A DNA stretch of 64,000 nucleotides from Bradyrhizobium sp. URHD0069 (GCF_000701345.1 NZ_JNIJ01000024.1:35639-99638), one strand, 5' to 3'. Positions 40,391-52,475 are shown, numbered from the stretch's first letter. Notes: generated by a model not told the origin, from the letters alone. A program made the numbers and translations.

Positions 40391-40768
40391 ATGACTGCGA
40401 CGCGGCCGCCGGGCGGTTCTGTGTTCCTCGTCGAGGACGAGGTCATGATCAGAATGATGGTCGCCGACATGCTGGAGGAATTGGGCTACAGCGTTGCTGC
40501 CGAAGCCGGCGAGATCAACGAGGCGATCAGGCTGGCGCAATCCGCGAAGTTCGACCTCGCCATTCTCGACGTCAACGTCAACGGCAAGGTGATCTCGCCG
40601 GTTGCCGAATTGATCGATGCGCGCAACCTCCCCTTCATCTTTGCCACCGGCTATGGCTCCTCGGGTCTTCCCGAGGAATACCGCGACCGTCCGGCGTTGC
40701 AGAAGCCCTTCCAGATCGAAACATTGGCGCGGATGATCGACACCACGCTGCGGAGCGCGCCGGTTTAA
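40391..40768 (+). CDS. Single-domain response regulator (receiver only)
   Basis: A 125-residue CheY-like receiver. VFLVEDEVMIRMMVADML carries the acidic pair, FDLAILDVNVNGK holds the phosphoacceptor Asp near residue 61, PFIFATGYGSSGLP gives the Thr/Ala switch and PALQKPFQIETL the conserved Lys. There is no output domain. No histidine kinase is adjacent; such orphans often act in stress phosphorelays in rhizobia. It interrupts the surE-pcm pair on the opposite strand. Confidence 0.9.
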   Translation: MTATRPPGGSVFLVEDEVMIRMMVADMLEELGYSVAAEAGEINEAIRLAQSAKFDLAILDVNVNGKVISPVAELIDARNLPFIFATGYGSSGLPEEYRDRPALQKPFQIETLARMIDTTLRSAPV

Positions 40769-40796
40769 GACCCGGCGGCGGGTATGACGCTTCGCG

Positions 40797-41564
40797 TCAC
40801 TTCAGCGTCGCCGTCAGCGCCTGCGAAAATTCATCGTCGGTGCGGTCGAGGCGGAGCGGCGTCACCGAGACATAACGCGCAGCCAGCGCCGCAAGATCGG
40901 TGCCCTCCGCCGGCACGTCGATTTGCACCAGCCGTTCGAAACCAATCCAGAAGTAAGGATTGCCGCGGCCGTCGCGGCGCTGGTCGACTTTTAGAAAACC
41001 GAGATTGCGCTTGCCCTGCCGCGTCACTCGAATGCCCGCGACCTCCTCCGGCGCGCAGGCCGGAAAGTTGACGTTGATAACGGTGTTCTTGGGCACGCCG
41101 GCATCGATCACCTTGCGCACAATCGGCGGGCCGAATTTCAGCGCCGTATCCCACTGCGGCGCGTTGCGGTTTTCCACGCTGAATTCCTGCGACAACGCGA
41201 ACGACGGCAGTCCTAGAATAGTGCCTTCCAAAGCGCCGGCGATGGTGCCGGAATAGACCACGTCTTCCGCAACGTTACGGCCTTTGTTGACGCCGGATAG
41301 CACCAGGTCCGGCATGGTTTCGCCGAGGATGTGGCGCGCTCCCATGATGACGCAATCGGTCGGCGTACCCCGCACCGCGAAATGACGCGGGCCGACTTCG
41401 CGCAGCCGCAAGGGGTCGTTCAGCGACAGCGAATGCGAGACCCCGGACTGATCGAGCTCCGGCGCCACCACCCAGACGTCGTCGGACAGCGCGCGGGCGA
41501 TTTGCTCGACGATCGTGAGCCCGGGAGCATGGATGCCGTCGTCATTGGTGCAGAGAATTCGCAT
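40797..41564 (-). CDS. surE: 5'/3'-nucleotidase SurE
   Basis: A 255-residue survival protein and nucleoside monophosphatase. The N-terminal [16 protein letters not shown] holds the metal-binding Asp pair. [17 protein letters not shown] and [20 protein letters not shown] are the other signature loops. It lies 138 nt after serS on the same strand and is functionally grouped with pcm. Confidence 0.95.
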   Translation of the reverse strand: MRILCTNDDGIHAPGLTIVEQIARALSDDVWVVAPELDQSGVSHSLSLNDPLRLREVGPRHFAVRGTPTDCVIMGARHILGETMPDLVLSGVNKGRNVAEDVVYSGTIAGALEGTILGLPSFALSQEFSVENRNAPQWDTALKFGPPIVRKVIDAGVPKNTVINVNFPACAPEEVAGIRVTRQGKRNLGFLKVDQRRDGRGNPYFWIGFERLVQIDVPAEGTDLAALAARYVSVTPLRLDRTDDEFSQALTATLK

Positions 41565-41702
41565 CCGTGCAAACGCCTTTTCCGATCGATTCCGTGCGGG
41601 TCAGGGCGCCGTCTTATCCCTCTCACGGCTTTGAGGCAAACTCAGCCAGATCCGGGCAAAGCAGAATGGGCCCTCCGGCATCTGATGCGTGGATTGCTTC
41701 AC

Positions 41703-43061
<1,359 letters not shown>

Positions 43062-43115
43062 TCAACTATCAACGTTTGCGTTGATATTTGACAGCGCGTT
43101 CCCAGTACCACATCC

Positions 43116-43216
43116 GTCATCGCCCGCGAAAGCGGGCGATCCAGTATTCCAGAGAAAGCGGTGACCGAGCCGTAAAGCCGCGGCGTACTGGATACTCCGC
43201 TTTCGCGGAGTATGAC
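43116..43216. repeat. Intergenic inverted repeat (CGAAAGCGG type)
   Basis: GTCATCGCCCGCGAAAGCGG...GCGATCCAGTA at 43116-43146 and TACTGGATACTCCGC...TTTCGCGGAGTATGAC at 43186-43216 are inverted partners; each arm also holds its own hairpin. It lies between tatC and serS. The pattern resembles a dispersed rhizobial repeat. Confidence 0.75.
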
Positions 43217-43246
43217 GGCCAGCATTGGAGCAGCGCAGTTCGTCCC

Positions 43247-44071
43247 CTACTCGGCCGGATTGGCTTGCGGCGGTGGTGGGGCCGCAGAAGGTGGCGTGCC
43301 GGCAGCAGCAGCCGCCGCGGCCCTCTTCTCGACCATGCGGACGGCGACGATCGAGCCTTCGTAGAGCAGCAGCAGCGGCAACGCGAGCGATGCCTGGCTG
43401 ATGACGTCAGGCGGCGTCAGGATCGCTGCGATGACGAAGGCGATCACAATGAAATAGCGGCGCTTCTCACGGAGCTGCGTCGAGGTGATGATGCCGATCC
43501 GCCCCAATAGCGTCAGGATCACCGGCAGCTGGAACGCCACGCCGAACGCGAAGATCAACGACATCATCAGCGACAGATATTCGCCGACCTTCGGTAACAG
43601 CTGGATCTGCGCGGTCTCCGAGCCGCCGACCTGCTGCATGCCGAGGGAGAACCGCACCAGCATCGGCAACACCACGAAGTAAACCAGCATCGATCCCAGC
43701 ACGAAGAAGATCGGCGTCGCGACCAGATAAGGCAGGAACGCGCCGCGCTCGTGCTTGTAGAGGCCCGGGGCCACGAACTTGTAGATCTGGGTTGCGACAA
43801 TCGGGAACGAGATGAAGGCGGCGCCGAACAGCGCCAGCTTCAACTGGGTCAGGAAATATTCCAGCAGTGCGGTGTAGATGAACTTCGAGTTTTCCGCGCC
43901 GGCGATCCAGACGAATGGCCATACCAGCACGTTGTAGATCTGCTTGGCGAAGAAGAAGCAGAAGATGAAGGCAATGCCGAAGCCGAGCAAGGCTTTGATC
44001 AGCCGCGATCGCAGCTCGATCAAATGATCCATCAGCGGCGCCTTGCTGGCCTCGATATCTTCGGCGCTCAT
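43247..44071 (-). CDS. tatC: Sec-independent protein translocase TatC
   Basis: A 274-residue six-span receptor for twin-arginine signals. It has the N-terminal [20 protein letters not shown], conserved [20 protein letters not shown] and a C-terminal span set with [21 protein letters not shown]. The tail is Ala/Pro-rich. The start overlaps the tatB stop by 4 nt. The FAH-family protein at 25959-26750 is a likely Tat client. Confidence 0.96.
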   Translation of the reverse strand: MSAEDIEASKAPLMDHLIELRSRLIKALLGFGIAFIFCFFFAKQIYNVLVWPFVWIAGAENSKFIYTALLEYFLTQLKLALFGAAFISFPIVATQIYKFVAPGLYKHERGAFLPYLVATPIFFVLGSMLVYFVVLPMLVRFSLGMQQVGGSETAQIQLLPKVGEYLSLMMSLIFAFGVAFQLPVILTLLGRIGIITSTQLREKRRYFIVIAFVIAAILTPPDVISQASLALPLLLLYEGSIVAVRMVEKRAAAAAAAGTPPSAAPPPPQANPAE

Positions 44072-44580
44072 GACGCTTTGGCGTCCTTGAGTATGTCAGG
44101 GGTTGCGGGAGCGATCTCCTGCGGTTCGCGCTGAGCTTCGCGCGTGATCGCCAAAGGCTCCGTCGCGGCCGCATGCGCGTCGGCTTCCCTGAACGTTTCC
44201 GGGATTGGCGCCTCCGGCGCGTCGATCTTCGGCGTCACCGGAGGTTCGATCGCCGCCGTTTCGGTCGCTGCCGCCGCCGGCTTATCGATGTCATCGATGC
44301 GTAACGCGTTGGAGACGTCCTTCTCCAGCGAGGTCATGACATTGCCGCTGGCGAAGCCGGTCGCGGTGTCCTTGACCTCATCGAAGCTTTTTTTGAGGTC
44401 GGCCATTTCGGCCTCGCGCATCGCTTCCTGGAACTGGCCCTGGAATTCGGCGGCCATCTTGCGCGCCTTGCTCATCCATTGCCCGACCATGCGCAGCACG
44501 CCCGGCAATTCCTTCGGGCCGATGGCGATCAGCGCGACAACCGCGATGACGACCAGTTCACTCCACCCGATATCGAACAT
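44068..44580 (-). CDS. tatB: Sec-independent protein translocase TatB
   Basis: A 170-residue TatB. It has an N-terminal span [20 protein letters not shown] with the GPKELP hinge, an amphipathic helix ([20 protein letters not shown]), a coiled region with acidic residues, and a Pro/Ala/Glu-rich tail. It lies between tatA (125 nt away) and tatC (4-nt overlap). Confidence 0.93.
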   Translation of the reverse strand: MFDIGWSELVVIAVVALIAIGPKELPGVLRMVGQWMSKARKMAAEFQGQFQEAMREAEMADLKKSFDEVKDTATGFASGNVMTSLEKDVSNALRIDDIDKPAAAATETAAIEPPVTPKIDAPEAPIPETFREADAHAAATEPLAITREAQREPQEIAPATPDILKDAKAS

Positions 44581-44705
44581 GAAAAAATCCGCTCACGCGA
44601 GGCGATGTCACCCCAATCCTTACAGAACAAGATCGAGGCGGCCCGCGTCTCTCTCAACCGTCTTGCAGCGAAGCTCAACGCAGAGCCCGCCGCAGACTTC
44701 GTCGT

Positions 44706-44942
44706 TCAGACAGCCTTGCTGCCGACATCCGACCGCGTCGCCGTAGGCGGCGTTGCGTTATGATCGATCGACTTCACGGGCTCGGACTTTTCCGCAGTCT
44801 TGTCATCGTCCTGCATGCCCTTCTTGAAGGCCTTGATGCCCTGCGCGACATCACCCATCAGGTCCGAAATTTTGCCGCGACCGAACAACAGCAGGACGAC
44901 TGCGATCACGACGATCCAGTGCCAAATGCTAAGTGATCCCAT
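44706..44942 (-). CDS. tatA: Sec-independent protein translocase TatA
   Basis: A 78-residue pore-forming subunit. ATG 44942 follows GGAGGG. It begins [20 protein letters not shown], then the FGRGK hinge and amphipathic helix [19 protein letters not shown], and ends with an acidic, Thr/Ser-rich tail. It follows scpB after about 170 nt. Confidence 0.95.
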   Translation of the reverse strand: MGSLSIWHWIVVIAVVLLLFGRGKISDLMGDVAQGIKAFKKGMQDDDKTAEKSEPVKSIDHNATPPTATRSDVGSKAV

Positions 44943-45112
44943 CCTGCAACCCTCCAAAAACGCGAGGCCGGCGACCCGGCCTGATCTTTAGCGGAAACTA
45001 GGCTCTGGGGGTGTCAAAAACAAGGACCTAAGCCGCGTCAAATCGCTGTTAACGCGCTACCGTTAGCCGGCGGCGGCAGATCGGTCGCGCGTCTGTCGCA
45101 GCCGGGAGCAGA

Positions 45113-45829
45113 TCAGCTTCCGCCCCCGCTTTCCGGCTCGACGGCGGGGGCCAGCGCGAGTTCCAGATCGCCGACCTCAAGGGGATCCTCGTCGTCGCGC
45201 AAGGCCGGATCATCGGAGGGCGTCGGAACGCTGAAACCCGAAGGCAGCCGAGAATCGAGCAGCCCCGTCCCTTTGAGTTCCTCAAGGCCGGGCAGATCGC
45301 CGAGCGCCTCCAGGCTGAACTGCGACAGGAAGGCTTCCGTGGTTCCGAATGTCAGCGGACGGCCCGGTGTCTTGCGGCGACCTCGCGGACGAATCCACCC
45401 CGTCTCCAACAACACATCCAGCGTCCCCTTGGAAGTAACCACTCCGCGGATTTCCTCGATCTCCGCGCGCGTGACCGGCTGGTGATAGGCGATGATCGCC
45501 AGCATCTCGATGGCCGCGCGCGACAGTCGCCGCGTCTCGGTGCTCTCCCGCGTCATTAGCCACGACAGATCACCCGCGGTGCGGAAGGTCCATTTATTGG
45601 CAACGCGAACCAGATTCACCCCGCGCGAGGCGTAATCCGCCTGCAGTTGAGCGAGCGCGACTTTGATGTCGACGCCATCGGGCATTCGCTTCGCGAGCGT
45701 GGCCTGGTCCAGCGGCTCGCTGGAGGCAAACAGCAGCGCTTCCAAGAGCCGCAATTCCTCGGGCCGCGCTTGCGGATCGATAGAACGCTCCTCGGCATCG
45801 ACTTTGCGTTTTTCCGCCAGGCTTGCCAT
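45113..45829 (-). CDS. scpB: Segregation and condensation protein B
   Basis: A 238-residue SMC-complex partner with two winged helices: RLLEALLFASSEPLDQATLA, then LSRAAIEMLAIIAYHQPVTR, IEEIRGVVTSKGTLDVLLETGWI and TFGTTEAFLSQFSLEALGDLPGL. ATG 45829 is set by AAGGAG upstream; an earlier GTG would abut scpA. The acidic C-terminus is unstructured. It is co-transcribed with scpA. Confidence 0.95.
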   Translation of the reverse strand: MASLAEKRKVDAEERSIDPQARPEELRLLEALLFASSEPLDQATLAKRMPDGVDIKVALAQLQADYASRGVNLVRVANKWTFRTAGDLSWLMTRESTETRRLSRAAIEMLAIIAYHQPVTRAEIEEIRGVVTSKGTLDVLLETGWIRPRGRRKTPGRPLTFGTTEAFLSQFSLEALGDLPGLEELKGTGLLDSRLPSGFSVPTPSDDPALRDDEDPLEVGDLELALAPAVEPESGGGS

Positions 45830-45850
45830 GGCACGGTCTCCTTCTTCCAC

Positions 45851-46678
45851 TTACTCGGTCGACAGATTTGGCGCGGTCATCGCGTCGGATGCTTGCGGCG
45901 GACGCTTTCGAAAATACAGCGGCGCGAACGCCTCGTTCTGGTGCAACTCCACCTGGCCTTCCCTGACCAGTTCCAGGGCGGCTGCGAAGCTCGACGCAAA
46001 AACGGTGGCCTTTTGCGAGGGATCGACGACGTAGCTGATCAGGTATTCGTCGAGGCGGCTCCAGTCCTCGGCCATTCCGACCAGGCGCTCCAGCGACGCT
46101 CTCGCCTCGCTCAATGACCACACCGTGCGTTTCGCCAGATGCACCGTCGCCAGCACCCGCTGCTGGCGTTGCGCGGCATAGGCGGTGAGCAGGTCGAACA
46201 GGGTCGCGGTGAACTGGGGATGCTTGACCTCGGCGATGGTTTCAGGATTGCCGCGCGGAAAAATGTCGCGCTGCAATTGCGGGCGGTTCATCAGCCGGTT
46301 CGACGCTTCGCGAATGGCCTCAAGCCGGCGCAGCCGGTTCGCCAGCGCTGTCGCCATTTCCTCGGCGCTCGGTCCGTCCGCGGTCGCGGGCTCGGGCAGC
46401 AGCAGCCGCGACTTCAGGAACGCCAACCATGCCGCCATCACCAGATAGTCGGCGGCGAGTTCGAGACGAATCTTCCGCGCCGCCTCGATGAACACCAGAT
46501 ACTGATCGGCGAGCGCCAGAATAGAAATCTTGGCGAGGTCGACCTTCTGCTGCCGCGCGAGCGCCAGCAGCAAGTCGAGCGGACCCTCATAGCCCTCGAC
46601 GTCGACGACCAGCGCCGGCTCGTCCTCGGCCAGTTCAGCGGGCCGTCCGGTTTCAAATGATAGAATTTCCGCGCTCAT
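45851..46678 (-). CDS. scpA: Segregation and condensation protein A
   Basis: A 275-residue kleisin that bridges SMC heads. The N-terminal domain has VEGYEGPLDLLLALARQQKV and ADQYLVFIEAARKIRLELAAD. A helical linker and a C-terminal winged helix follow (VVASFAAALELVREGQVELH-like, ending QNEAFAPLYFRKR). It overlaps nagZ by 4 nt and runs directly into scpB. Confidence 0.95.
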   Translation of the reverse strand: MSAEILSFETGRPAELAEDEPALVVDVEGYEGPLDLLLALARQQKVDLAKISILALADQYLVFIEAARKIRLELAADYLVMAAWLAFLKSRLLLPEPATADGPSAEEMATALANRLRRLEAIREASNRLMNRPQLQRDIFPRGNPETIAEVKHPQFTATLFDLLTAYAAQRQQRVLATVHLAKRTVWSLSEARASLERLVGMAEDWSRLDEYLISYVVDPSQKATVFASSFAAALELVREGQVELHQNEAFAPLYFRKRPPQASDAMTAPNLSTE

Positions 46679-47703
46679 GCGCCCGCCGTTCCCACTCGTC
46701 CAACCAACGCATCGAGCTCTGCCCGTGCCGCCAGCCGATCGAAGGCTTGCGGAGGTTTGCGCGACGCCAGGGCGCCTCTGGCGCGTTTCAGCGACTTGCC
46801 CGACAGTTCGGGCGCCTCGGCGGCGACTTCACGCATTTCGTCAAGCTTGCCGTTGCAATGCAGAACCATGTCGCAGCCGGCCGCAAAGATCGCTCGGGTC
46901 CGCTCGGCGATCGATCCCGCCAACGCATTCATGGACACGTCGTCACTCATCAACAAACCCTGGAACCCGATCACACCGCGAATCACTTGCTCGACGATTG
47001 TCGCAGAAGTCGTCGCCGGATGGGCGGGATCCAATGCGCTAAACACAACATGTGCGGTCATCGCCATCGGCAGGTCCGCCAGTGGCTGGAACGCGGCGAA
47101 ATCGGTCCGCTCCAGCTCCGTTTTCGATGTTTCGACCACCGGAAGCCTGAAATGGGTATCCGCGGTCGCCCGTCCATGCCCGGGGATGTGCTTGAGCACC
47201 GGCAATATGCCGCCCGCTTCGAGTCCCTCGGTAACGGCGCGCGCGATCGCTGCGACCTTGTCGGGCTCCGTTCCGTAAGCCCGGTTGCCAATGACCGCAT
47301 CAGCGCCGAGAACCGGCACATCCGCCAGCGGCAGGCAATCCACGGTGACGCCGAGTTCCATGAGATCCGCCGCCATCAATCGCGCGCTCAACCGTGCTGC
47401 TGACAGGCCAAGCTCGCGATCGAGGTCGTAAAGCGCCCCGAAGACGGCGCCTGGTGGATAGACCGGCCAATACGGCGGACTGAGCCGCTGCACCCGACCA
47501 CCCTCCTGGTCGACCAGAACCGGCGCGTCCGCTTCCCCGATCGTATCGCGAAATTCTTGAACAAGATTGGCAACTTGCGCTGGCGAATCAATGTTCCGCT
47601 TGAATAGGATAAATCCCCACGGCTGCTCGATGCGGATGAATTCGCGCTCAGCGGCGCTTAGCTCCAGTCCGGATACGCCTGTGATGAATGCCCGCGAGCT
47701 CAT
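46675..47703 (-). CDS. nagZ: Beta-N-acetylhexosaminidase NagZ
   Basis: A 342-residue GH3 enzyme that removes GlcNAc from anhydro-muropeptides in cell-wall recycling. LKHIPGHGRATADTHFRLP is the diagnostic loop with the acid/base His. LLMSDDVSMNAL holds the nucleophile Asp. VDQEGGRVQRL is the N-terminal substrate site. It is coupled to scpA by an ATGA overlap and follows the SPOR gene after 46 nt. Confidence 0.94.
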   Translation of the reverse strand: MSSRAFITGVSGLELSAAEREFIRIEQPWGFILFKRNIDSPAQVANLVQEFRDTIGEADAPVLVDQEGGRVQRLSPPYWPVYPPGAVFGALYDLDRELGLSAARLSARLMAADLMELGVTVDCLPLADVPVLGADAVIGNRAYGTEPDKVAAIARAVTEGLEAGGILPVLKHIPGHGRATADTHFRLPVVETSKTELERTDFAAFQPLADLPMAMTAHVVFSALDPAHPATTSATIVEQVIRGVIGFQGLLMSDDVSMNALAGSIAERTRAIFAAGCDMVLHCNGKLDEMREVAAEAPELSGKSLKRARGALASRKPPQAFDRLAARAELDALVGRVGTAGA

Positions 47704-47749
47704 GCGGCCGCTTTGCCCGCTGATGACCTGAGGGTCAAGGAAACGACCG

Positions 47750-49201
47750 TTAATTCCTTTGGACGACGCACTGCCCGCCGGCGGTCTTGAGGCTGCCGCA
47801 AAACTGCGAGGCTTCGTCGGGCGAGCCGAACGGACCTACCATGGCACGGTAGTAGACGCCCTTGTCGCCGAGGTCGGCGCGTTTGATCACCAGCGCGCGC
47901 GATCCGAGCACGCTCGGGAACTTGCCCTGCAGGGCACGATAGGACGCCTGAGCGTCGGCTTCGTTTCGCTGCGAGGAGACCTGAACCAGGTACCCGGCGC
48001 TGCCTCCACCGCTACTGGGCGCGGTCTGGACCGGATTATTGGCCGCCACCCGGGTCGCCCCAGTTGCAGGCGCTGATTGATTGTCCTGCGGAACCAGCGA
48101 CATCGGCCCATTGGCGCTGGCGTTGGCCGCCGACGGCGGGTTCTTCGGCGCAGCCGGTGCTGGCGCAGTAGTCTTCGCGGTAGTGGCTGCTGGCTTTGCC
48201 GGTGTTGGCGGTGCCGCGCCGACCGGCGTCGCGGCGCCATCAGGCTGGTCGCCGCGGACCGAAAGAGTCCTGATCTTTCGCGGCTCGCTGTTCGGGAGGG
48301 TACCGTTCGCGGCATTGGCCAGTACCGAACCGCTCGGCGCCACGCTCGCCGCAGACGGCGGATTGCCATTCTGGTTCAGCGGTGGAAACACCACGCGGGG
48401 GCCTGACCTGGCATTGACATCGACGGGGGCTTCTTCACGCGGAACAATTTTCTCGGTGCCGTCGCCTGCCGCCATGCGGTCCGGCACTTTGGCGGTCGCG
48501 TCCGCCGGGGCCGGCACGATCTTGGTCGGACCCGCGTCGGCCCTGATGATCGGTGGTTCACCGATACGGGGCGATCCGACATAGGTGCGATAGGCAAATG
48601 CTGCGCCCGTCCCGACCGCCGCCAGCGCAAGCACGACTACCACAGTGGCGAGGCCGCCGCGACGCTTCCGTCGCTTTTCTTCGGCTTCGTCGCCATAGTC
48701 GTCCTGATAGGCAAAGGGATCATCCGAATAGGCCTGATCGTATTGCGATTGCTGCGCGCCGGAGTCGAGCGGGCCGTACAGCGCATCGTCATAGCGCGAC
48801 GGGTCGGGCTCCTGCTCGGCCTCCGCAAACGCCGGCGCCTGCTGATATTCCGGTTCGGGTGCCGCAACGGGCGTCGCATAGCGACGCAACGGATGCTCGG
48901 CACTCGGGTAATCCTGCTGCGGAGCTTCCTGCCTGTTGGCGCGTTGCATCCACGGCGGTGGCCCCGCGGGAAGGGCGTCATCCGCCTCCGGCGGCTCCTC
49001 GTATTGATCGCGCGCGCTCGCGCGCGGCTGGACCTGGTGATTGGCCCGCCCCATGCTGCTGCCGAACGGATCGGTCTGGCCGATCAACCGCGCAAGCTCA
49101 GCCAGCGGGTCGGTCTCCTCCCTCGCAGATGTGTGCGGGTCACCGCTGCGATGATAGTCGTCATCGGCGGGAAACGGTTTGTTCTGATATCGATCAGCCA
49201 T
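47750..49201 (-). CDS. SPOR domain membrane protein
   Basis: A 483-residue inner membrane protein. ATG 49201 starts MADRYQNKPFPADDDYHRSG. Residues 1-175 are a cytoplasmic Gln/Pro/Asp-rich region. One span follows basic KRRKRRGG (LATVVVVLALAAVGTGAAFA). A long Pro/Ala/Thr periplasmic linker leads to a C-terminal SPOR domain (GYLVQVSSQRNEADAQASYR, VYYRAMVGPFGSPDEASQFC). SPOR domains bind denuded septal glycan, so a division role like FtsN or DedD is likely. It lies between argS and nagZ. Confidence 0.88.
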   Translation of the reverse strand: MADRYQNKPFPADDDYHRSGDPHTSAREETDPLAELARLIGQTDPFGSSMGRANHQVQPRASARDQYEEPPEADDALPAGPPPWMQRANRQEAPQQDYPSAEHPLRRYATPVAAPEPEYQQAPAFAEAEQEPDPSRYDDALYGPLDSGAQQSQYDQAYSDDPFAYQDDYGDEAEEKRRKRRGGLATVVVVLALAAVGTGAAFAYRTYVGSPRIGEPPIIRADAGPTKIVPAPADATAKVPDRMAAGDGTEKIVPREEAPVDVNARSGPRVVFPPLNQNGNPPSAASVAPSGSVLANAANGTLPNSEPRKIRTLSVRGDQPDGAATPVGAAPPTPAKPAATTAKTTAPAPAAPKNPPSAANASANGPMSLVPQDNQSAPATGATRVAANNPVQTAPSSGGGSAGYLVQVSSQRNEADAQASYRALQGKFPSVLGSRALVIKRADLGDKGVYYRAMVGPFGSPDEASQFCGSLKTAGGQCVVQRN

Positions 49202-49309
49202 TGTGATGATGCATCCCCTTCGGGAAAGCTGCCAATTCGTCCCCACGACAAAATTAGCTGCTGTCAGATGCCCCCACAGGTCCCCATGTGAGCGGCCTTT
49301 TGCCCCTTA

Positions 49310-51088
49310 CTATCGCATCTCGTCCGGAGCATGGACGCCAAGAACGCCTAGGCCCGATGCTAGAACCGAGACGACGCCCTGGACCAAAGCCAATCGCGCC
49401 TTGGTAATCTCTGCATCATTGTTGATAATGAAGCGTAAATAGGGCAAATCGCGCCCTCTCGTCCAAAGGGCGTGAAATTCGCTGGCAAGGTCATAGAGGT
49501 AAAAAGCGATTCGGTGCGGCTCATGTGCCACCGCCGCCGCCTCGATCATCCGGGGGTAGAGCGCCAGGCGCCGCAGCAAGTCGAGTTCCCCAGGGTCGGT
49601 CAGCCGCTCCACGGCCGCCTGGCCAAGGAATGCCGCCCGGGCGTCTGCCTCCTCCGGCAGTTCCGGAATGACCTCGCGGGCATTGCGGAACACCGAGTGA
49701 CCGCGGGCATGGCCGTACTGGACGTAGAACACCGGGTTCTCGCGCGACTGCTCGATCACCTTGGCGAGATCAAAATCCAGCACCGCATCATTCTTGCGGT
49801 ACAGCATCATGAAGCGGACGGCATCCTTGCCGACCTCGTCCACCACTTCACGCAAAGTGACGAAATCGCCGGAGCGTTTCGACATCTTCACCGGCTGGCC
49901 GTTGCGCAACAACCTGACGAGTTGCACGACCTTCACGTCGAGCGTGGCTTTGCCTGATGTGACCGCCTTGATCGCCGCCTGCATGCGCTTGATGTAGCCG
50001 CCGTGGTCGGCGCCGAACACATCGATCAGATTGCTGAAGCCGCGATCGAACTTGTTCTTGTGATTGGCGATATCGGAGGCGAAATAGGTGTAGCTGCCGT
50101 CGGATTTCTTCAACGGACGATCGACGTCGTCGCCATAGGCGGTGGCGCGAAACAGCGTCTGCTCGCGATCCTCATAGTCCTCGACCGGTGCGCCTTTCGG
50201 CGGCGGCAGGCGGCCTTCATAGACGTCGCCTTTGGCGCGCAGGAACTCGATGGTGGCGGCGACCTGATCGGCCCCGCCTTCGATCAGCGAGCGCTCCGAG
50301 AAGAAAACGTCGTGCCTGATATTGAGCGCGGCGAGATCGCCCTTGATCTCATCCATCATCATCGCGATCGCCTTGTCGCGCACGATCGGAAGCCAGCGCT
50401 CCTCGGGCATCTGCTTGAGGGCGGCGCCGTACTCGCCGGCCAGTGCCTGACCCACCGGCTTGAGATAGTCGCCGGGATAAAGCCCTTCCGGAATTTCGCC
50501 GATGTGCTCGCCGAGCGCTTCGCGATATCTGAGATACGCCGAGCGCGCGAGCACATCGACCTGGGCGCCGGCGTCGTTGATGTAATATTCGCGGGTCACA
50601 TCGTAGCCCGCGAATATCAAGAGGCTCACCAACGCATCGCCGAATACCGCGCCGCGGCAATGCCCGACATGCATCGGTCCGGTCGGATTGGCCGAGACAT
50701 ATTCGACATTGACCTTCTCGGCTGCGCCCGTCGTGTTTCGGCCATAAGCAGCGCCCTCGCGCAGCACGGTGCGCAGCGCGTCTGACCAGGCCGATGGTTT
50801 CAAAGTGAGATTGATGAAGCCGGGGCCGGCGATATCGACCGACGCAATCAAATCATCGTTGCGCAATTTGGCTGCGATCCGCTCGGCCAGATCTCGCGGT
50901 TTTGCCTTGGCCTCCTTGGCCAGCACCATCGCGGCGTTCGTCGCCATGTCGCCATGGGACGCGTCCTTTGGCGGCTCGACCACGACGCGCGACAGATCGA
51001 CGCCAGCTCCAATCTCTGCTGCGCAGACGGCGTGCACGCGCGCGAGTACGTCGGCGAAAAGATGCGGCGATGAAGCTTTGTCGACCAT
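49310..51088 (-). CDS. argS: Arginyl-tRNA synthetase
   Basis: A 592-residue class I synthetase. The HIGH motif is [17 protein letters not shown] and the KMSKS motif [14 protein letters not shown]. The N-terminal Add-1 domain and the C-terminal DALR anticodon domain (from [17 protein letters not shown] to the end) are present. It sits between dgt and the SPOR gene on the same strand, a conserved alphaproteobacterial order. Confidence 0.96.
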   Translation of the reverse strand: MVDKASSPHLFADVLARVHAVCAAEIGAGVDLSRVVVEPPKDASHGDMATNAAMVLAKEAKAKPRDLAERIAAKLRNDDLIASVDIAGPGFINLTLKPSAWSDALRTVLREGAAYGRNTTGAAEKVNVEYVSANPTGPMHVGHCRGAVFGDALVSLLIFAGYDVTREYYINDAGAQVDVLARSAYLRYREALGEHIGEIPEGLYPGDYLKPVGQALAGEYGAALKQMPEERWLPIVRDKAIAMMMDEIKGDLAALNIRHDVFFSERSLIEGGADQVAATIEFLRAKGDVYEGRLPPPKGAPVEDYEDREQTLFRATAYGDDVDRPLKKSDGSYTYFASDIANHKNKFDRGFSNLIDVFGADHGGYIKRMQAAIKAVTSGKATLDVKVVQLVRLLRNGQPVKMSKRSGDFVTLREVVDEVGKDAVRFMMLYRKNDAVLDFDLAKVIEQSRENPVFYVQYGHARGHSVFRNAREVIPELPEEADARAAFLGQAAVERLTDPGELDLLRRLALYPRMIEAAAVAHEPHRIAFYLYDLASEFHALWTRGRDLPYLRFIINNDAEITKARLALVQGVVSVLASGLGVLGVHAPDEMR

Positions 51089-51130
51089 GGGCGTTGATGG
51101 GACCGGGGAATTCTGCCGTGGATGCAGTAC

Positions 51131-52339
51131 CTAAGCCGCCGCGTAACGCAAATCCGGGGTCGAGTCAAAAAGCCTTTGATGTTCGGTCATTGCGAAGCGG
51201 TCGGTCATCCCGGCGATGAAGTTGCCGATCCGTCGTGCACGCTCGGTGTCGGCGTCCTTGCCATCCGGCGGCAACCATTCGGCCGGCAGATCGGCCGGCA
51301 TCTGCTGATAACGCGCGAACAGGTCGAACAGGATCTGTTCGGCATCGTTCATGACGTGCATCACCCGCGGATGCCTGTACATATGCTGTTTCAGGAACAA
51401 CTTGATCTCAGCCTCCGCTTGCGCGGCGACCGCCGGAAACGCGATCAGCACGTCATGGTGGCGGCGGACATCGTCGACCGATTTCGGCTGCAGGGCTTCC
51501 AAACGCCGGCGCGCCTCGGAGACGACCGCCCCGATCAGGTACGAAATCAGCTCGCGCACCAGTTCCGCGCCGCGCCGGCCGTCATCGAGATCGGGATGCT
51601 GCTTCGCGACCTCGGCGATCATTCCCGCTGTGAGCGGCATGACTTTGAGATCGTCTACCCCAAAAAGGCCGGCGCGCAGGCCATCGTCGATATCATGGGC
51701 GTCATAGGCGATGTCGTCGGCGATCGCCGCCACCTGCGCCTCCAGCGACGCAAAGCTCCACAGTTCGAGGTCGTATGCCCTGATGTAGTCGGATATCCCT
51801 ACGGGAATGCCGTGTTCCCGATACCGTCCGATCGGGGCTCCGCTTCGCTCGGTCAGCGGGCCGTTGTGCTTGACGATGCCCTCCAACGATTCCCAGGTCA
51901 GGTTGAGCCCGTCGAATTCGGGATAGCGATGTTCGAGCGACGTGATGACGCGCAAGCTCTGCGCATTGTGATCGAACCCGCCATGGGCCTGCAGACAGGC
52001 ATTAAGCGCGCGCTCGCCGGCGTGGCCGAACGGCGGATGGCCTAGGTCGTGCGCCAGTGCCAGCGTTTCCGTGAGATCCTCATCAAGGCCGAGTTGGCGG
52101 GCCAGCGCGCGGGCAATCTGCGCTACTTCCAGCGAGTGGGTCAGCCGGGTACGGTAATGATCACCTTCGTGGAACACGAAAACCTGGGTTTTGTGCTTCA
52201 GGCGGCGAAAGGCGGTAGAATGAATGACCCGGTCGCAATCGCGCCGGAACGGGCTCCGGGTCTTGCTCGGCGGCTCCGCGAACAGCCGTCCGCGGCTGCG
52301 GTCGGGATCGCAGGCATAGACTGAACGAGGAGCAGCCAT
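51131..52339 (-). CDS. dgt: Deoxyguanosinetriphosphate triphosphohydrolase-like protein
   Basis: A 402-residue HD-domain dNTPase that splits dNTPs into nucleoside and triphosphate. It has [38 protein letters not shown], the HD pair [13 protein letters not shown], and [19 protein letters not shown] 52339 ([12 protein letters not shown]) is chosen; a GTG 12 nt upstream is possible. It is about 40 nt before argS and divergent from erpA. Confidence 0.93.
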   Translation of the reverse strand: MAAPRSVYACDPDRSRGRLFAEPPSKTRSPFRRDCDRVIHSTAFRRLKHKTQVFVFHEGDHYRTRLTHSLEVAQIARALARQLGLDEDLTETLALAHDLGHPPFGHAGERALNACLQAHGGFDHNAQSLRVITSLEHRYPEFDGLNLTWESLEGIVKHNGPLTERSGAPIGRYREHGIPVGISDYIRAYDLELWSFASLEAQVAAIADDIAYDAHDIDDGLRAGLFGVDDLKVMPLTAGMIAEVAKQHPDLDDGRRGAELVRELISYLIGAVVSEARRRLEALQPKSVDDVRRHHDVLIAFPAVAAQAEAEIKLFLKQHMYRHPRVMHVMNDAEQILFDLFARYQQMPADLPAEWLPPDGKDADTERARRIGNFIAGMTDRFAMTEHQRLFDSTPDLRYAAA

Positions 52340-52412
52340 TCCGACCGACACGGTGTATTAATCCCCTCAAACGTTTGATTCCGGTGCCTGGTGCACTTAA
52401 CTACCACTTGCG

Positions 52413-52428
52413 GGTAATTCAAATTACC
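52413..52428. promoter_or_regulatory. Palindrome in the dgt/erpA divergent promoter region
   Basis: GGTAATTCAAATTACC has perfect 7-bp arms with a 2-nt spacer, ending 47 nt before the erpA start and 74 nt from dgt. The position suits an operator for either gene. The binding protein is unknown; an iron or Fe-S regulator would fit erpA. Confidence 0.45.
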
Positions 52429-52475
52429 TGAAAAGCTCGCATTGGGATCTCGCAATGGGGACTACGGAGCACGTC

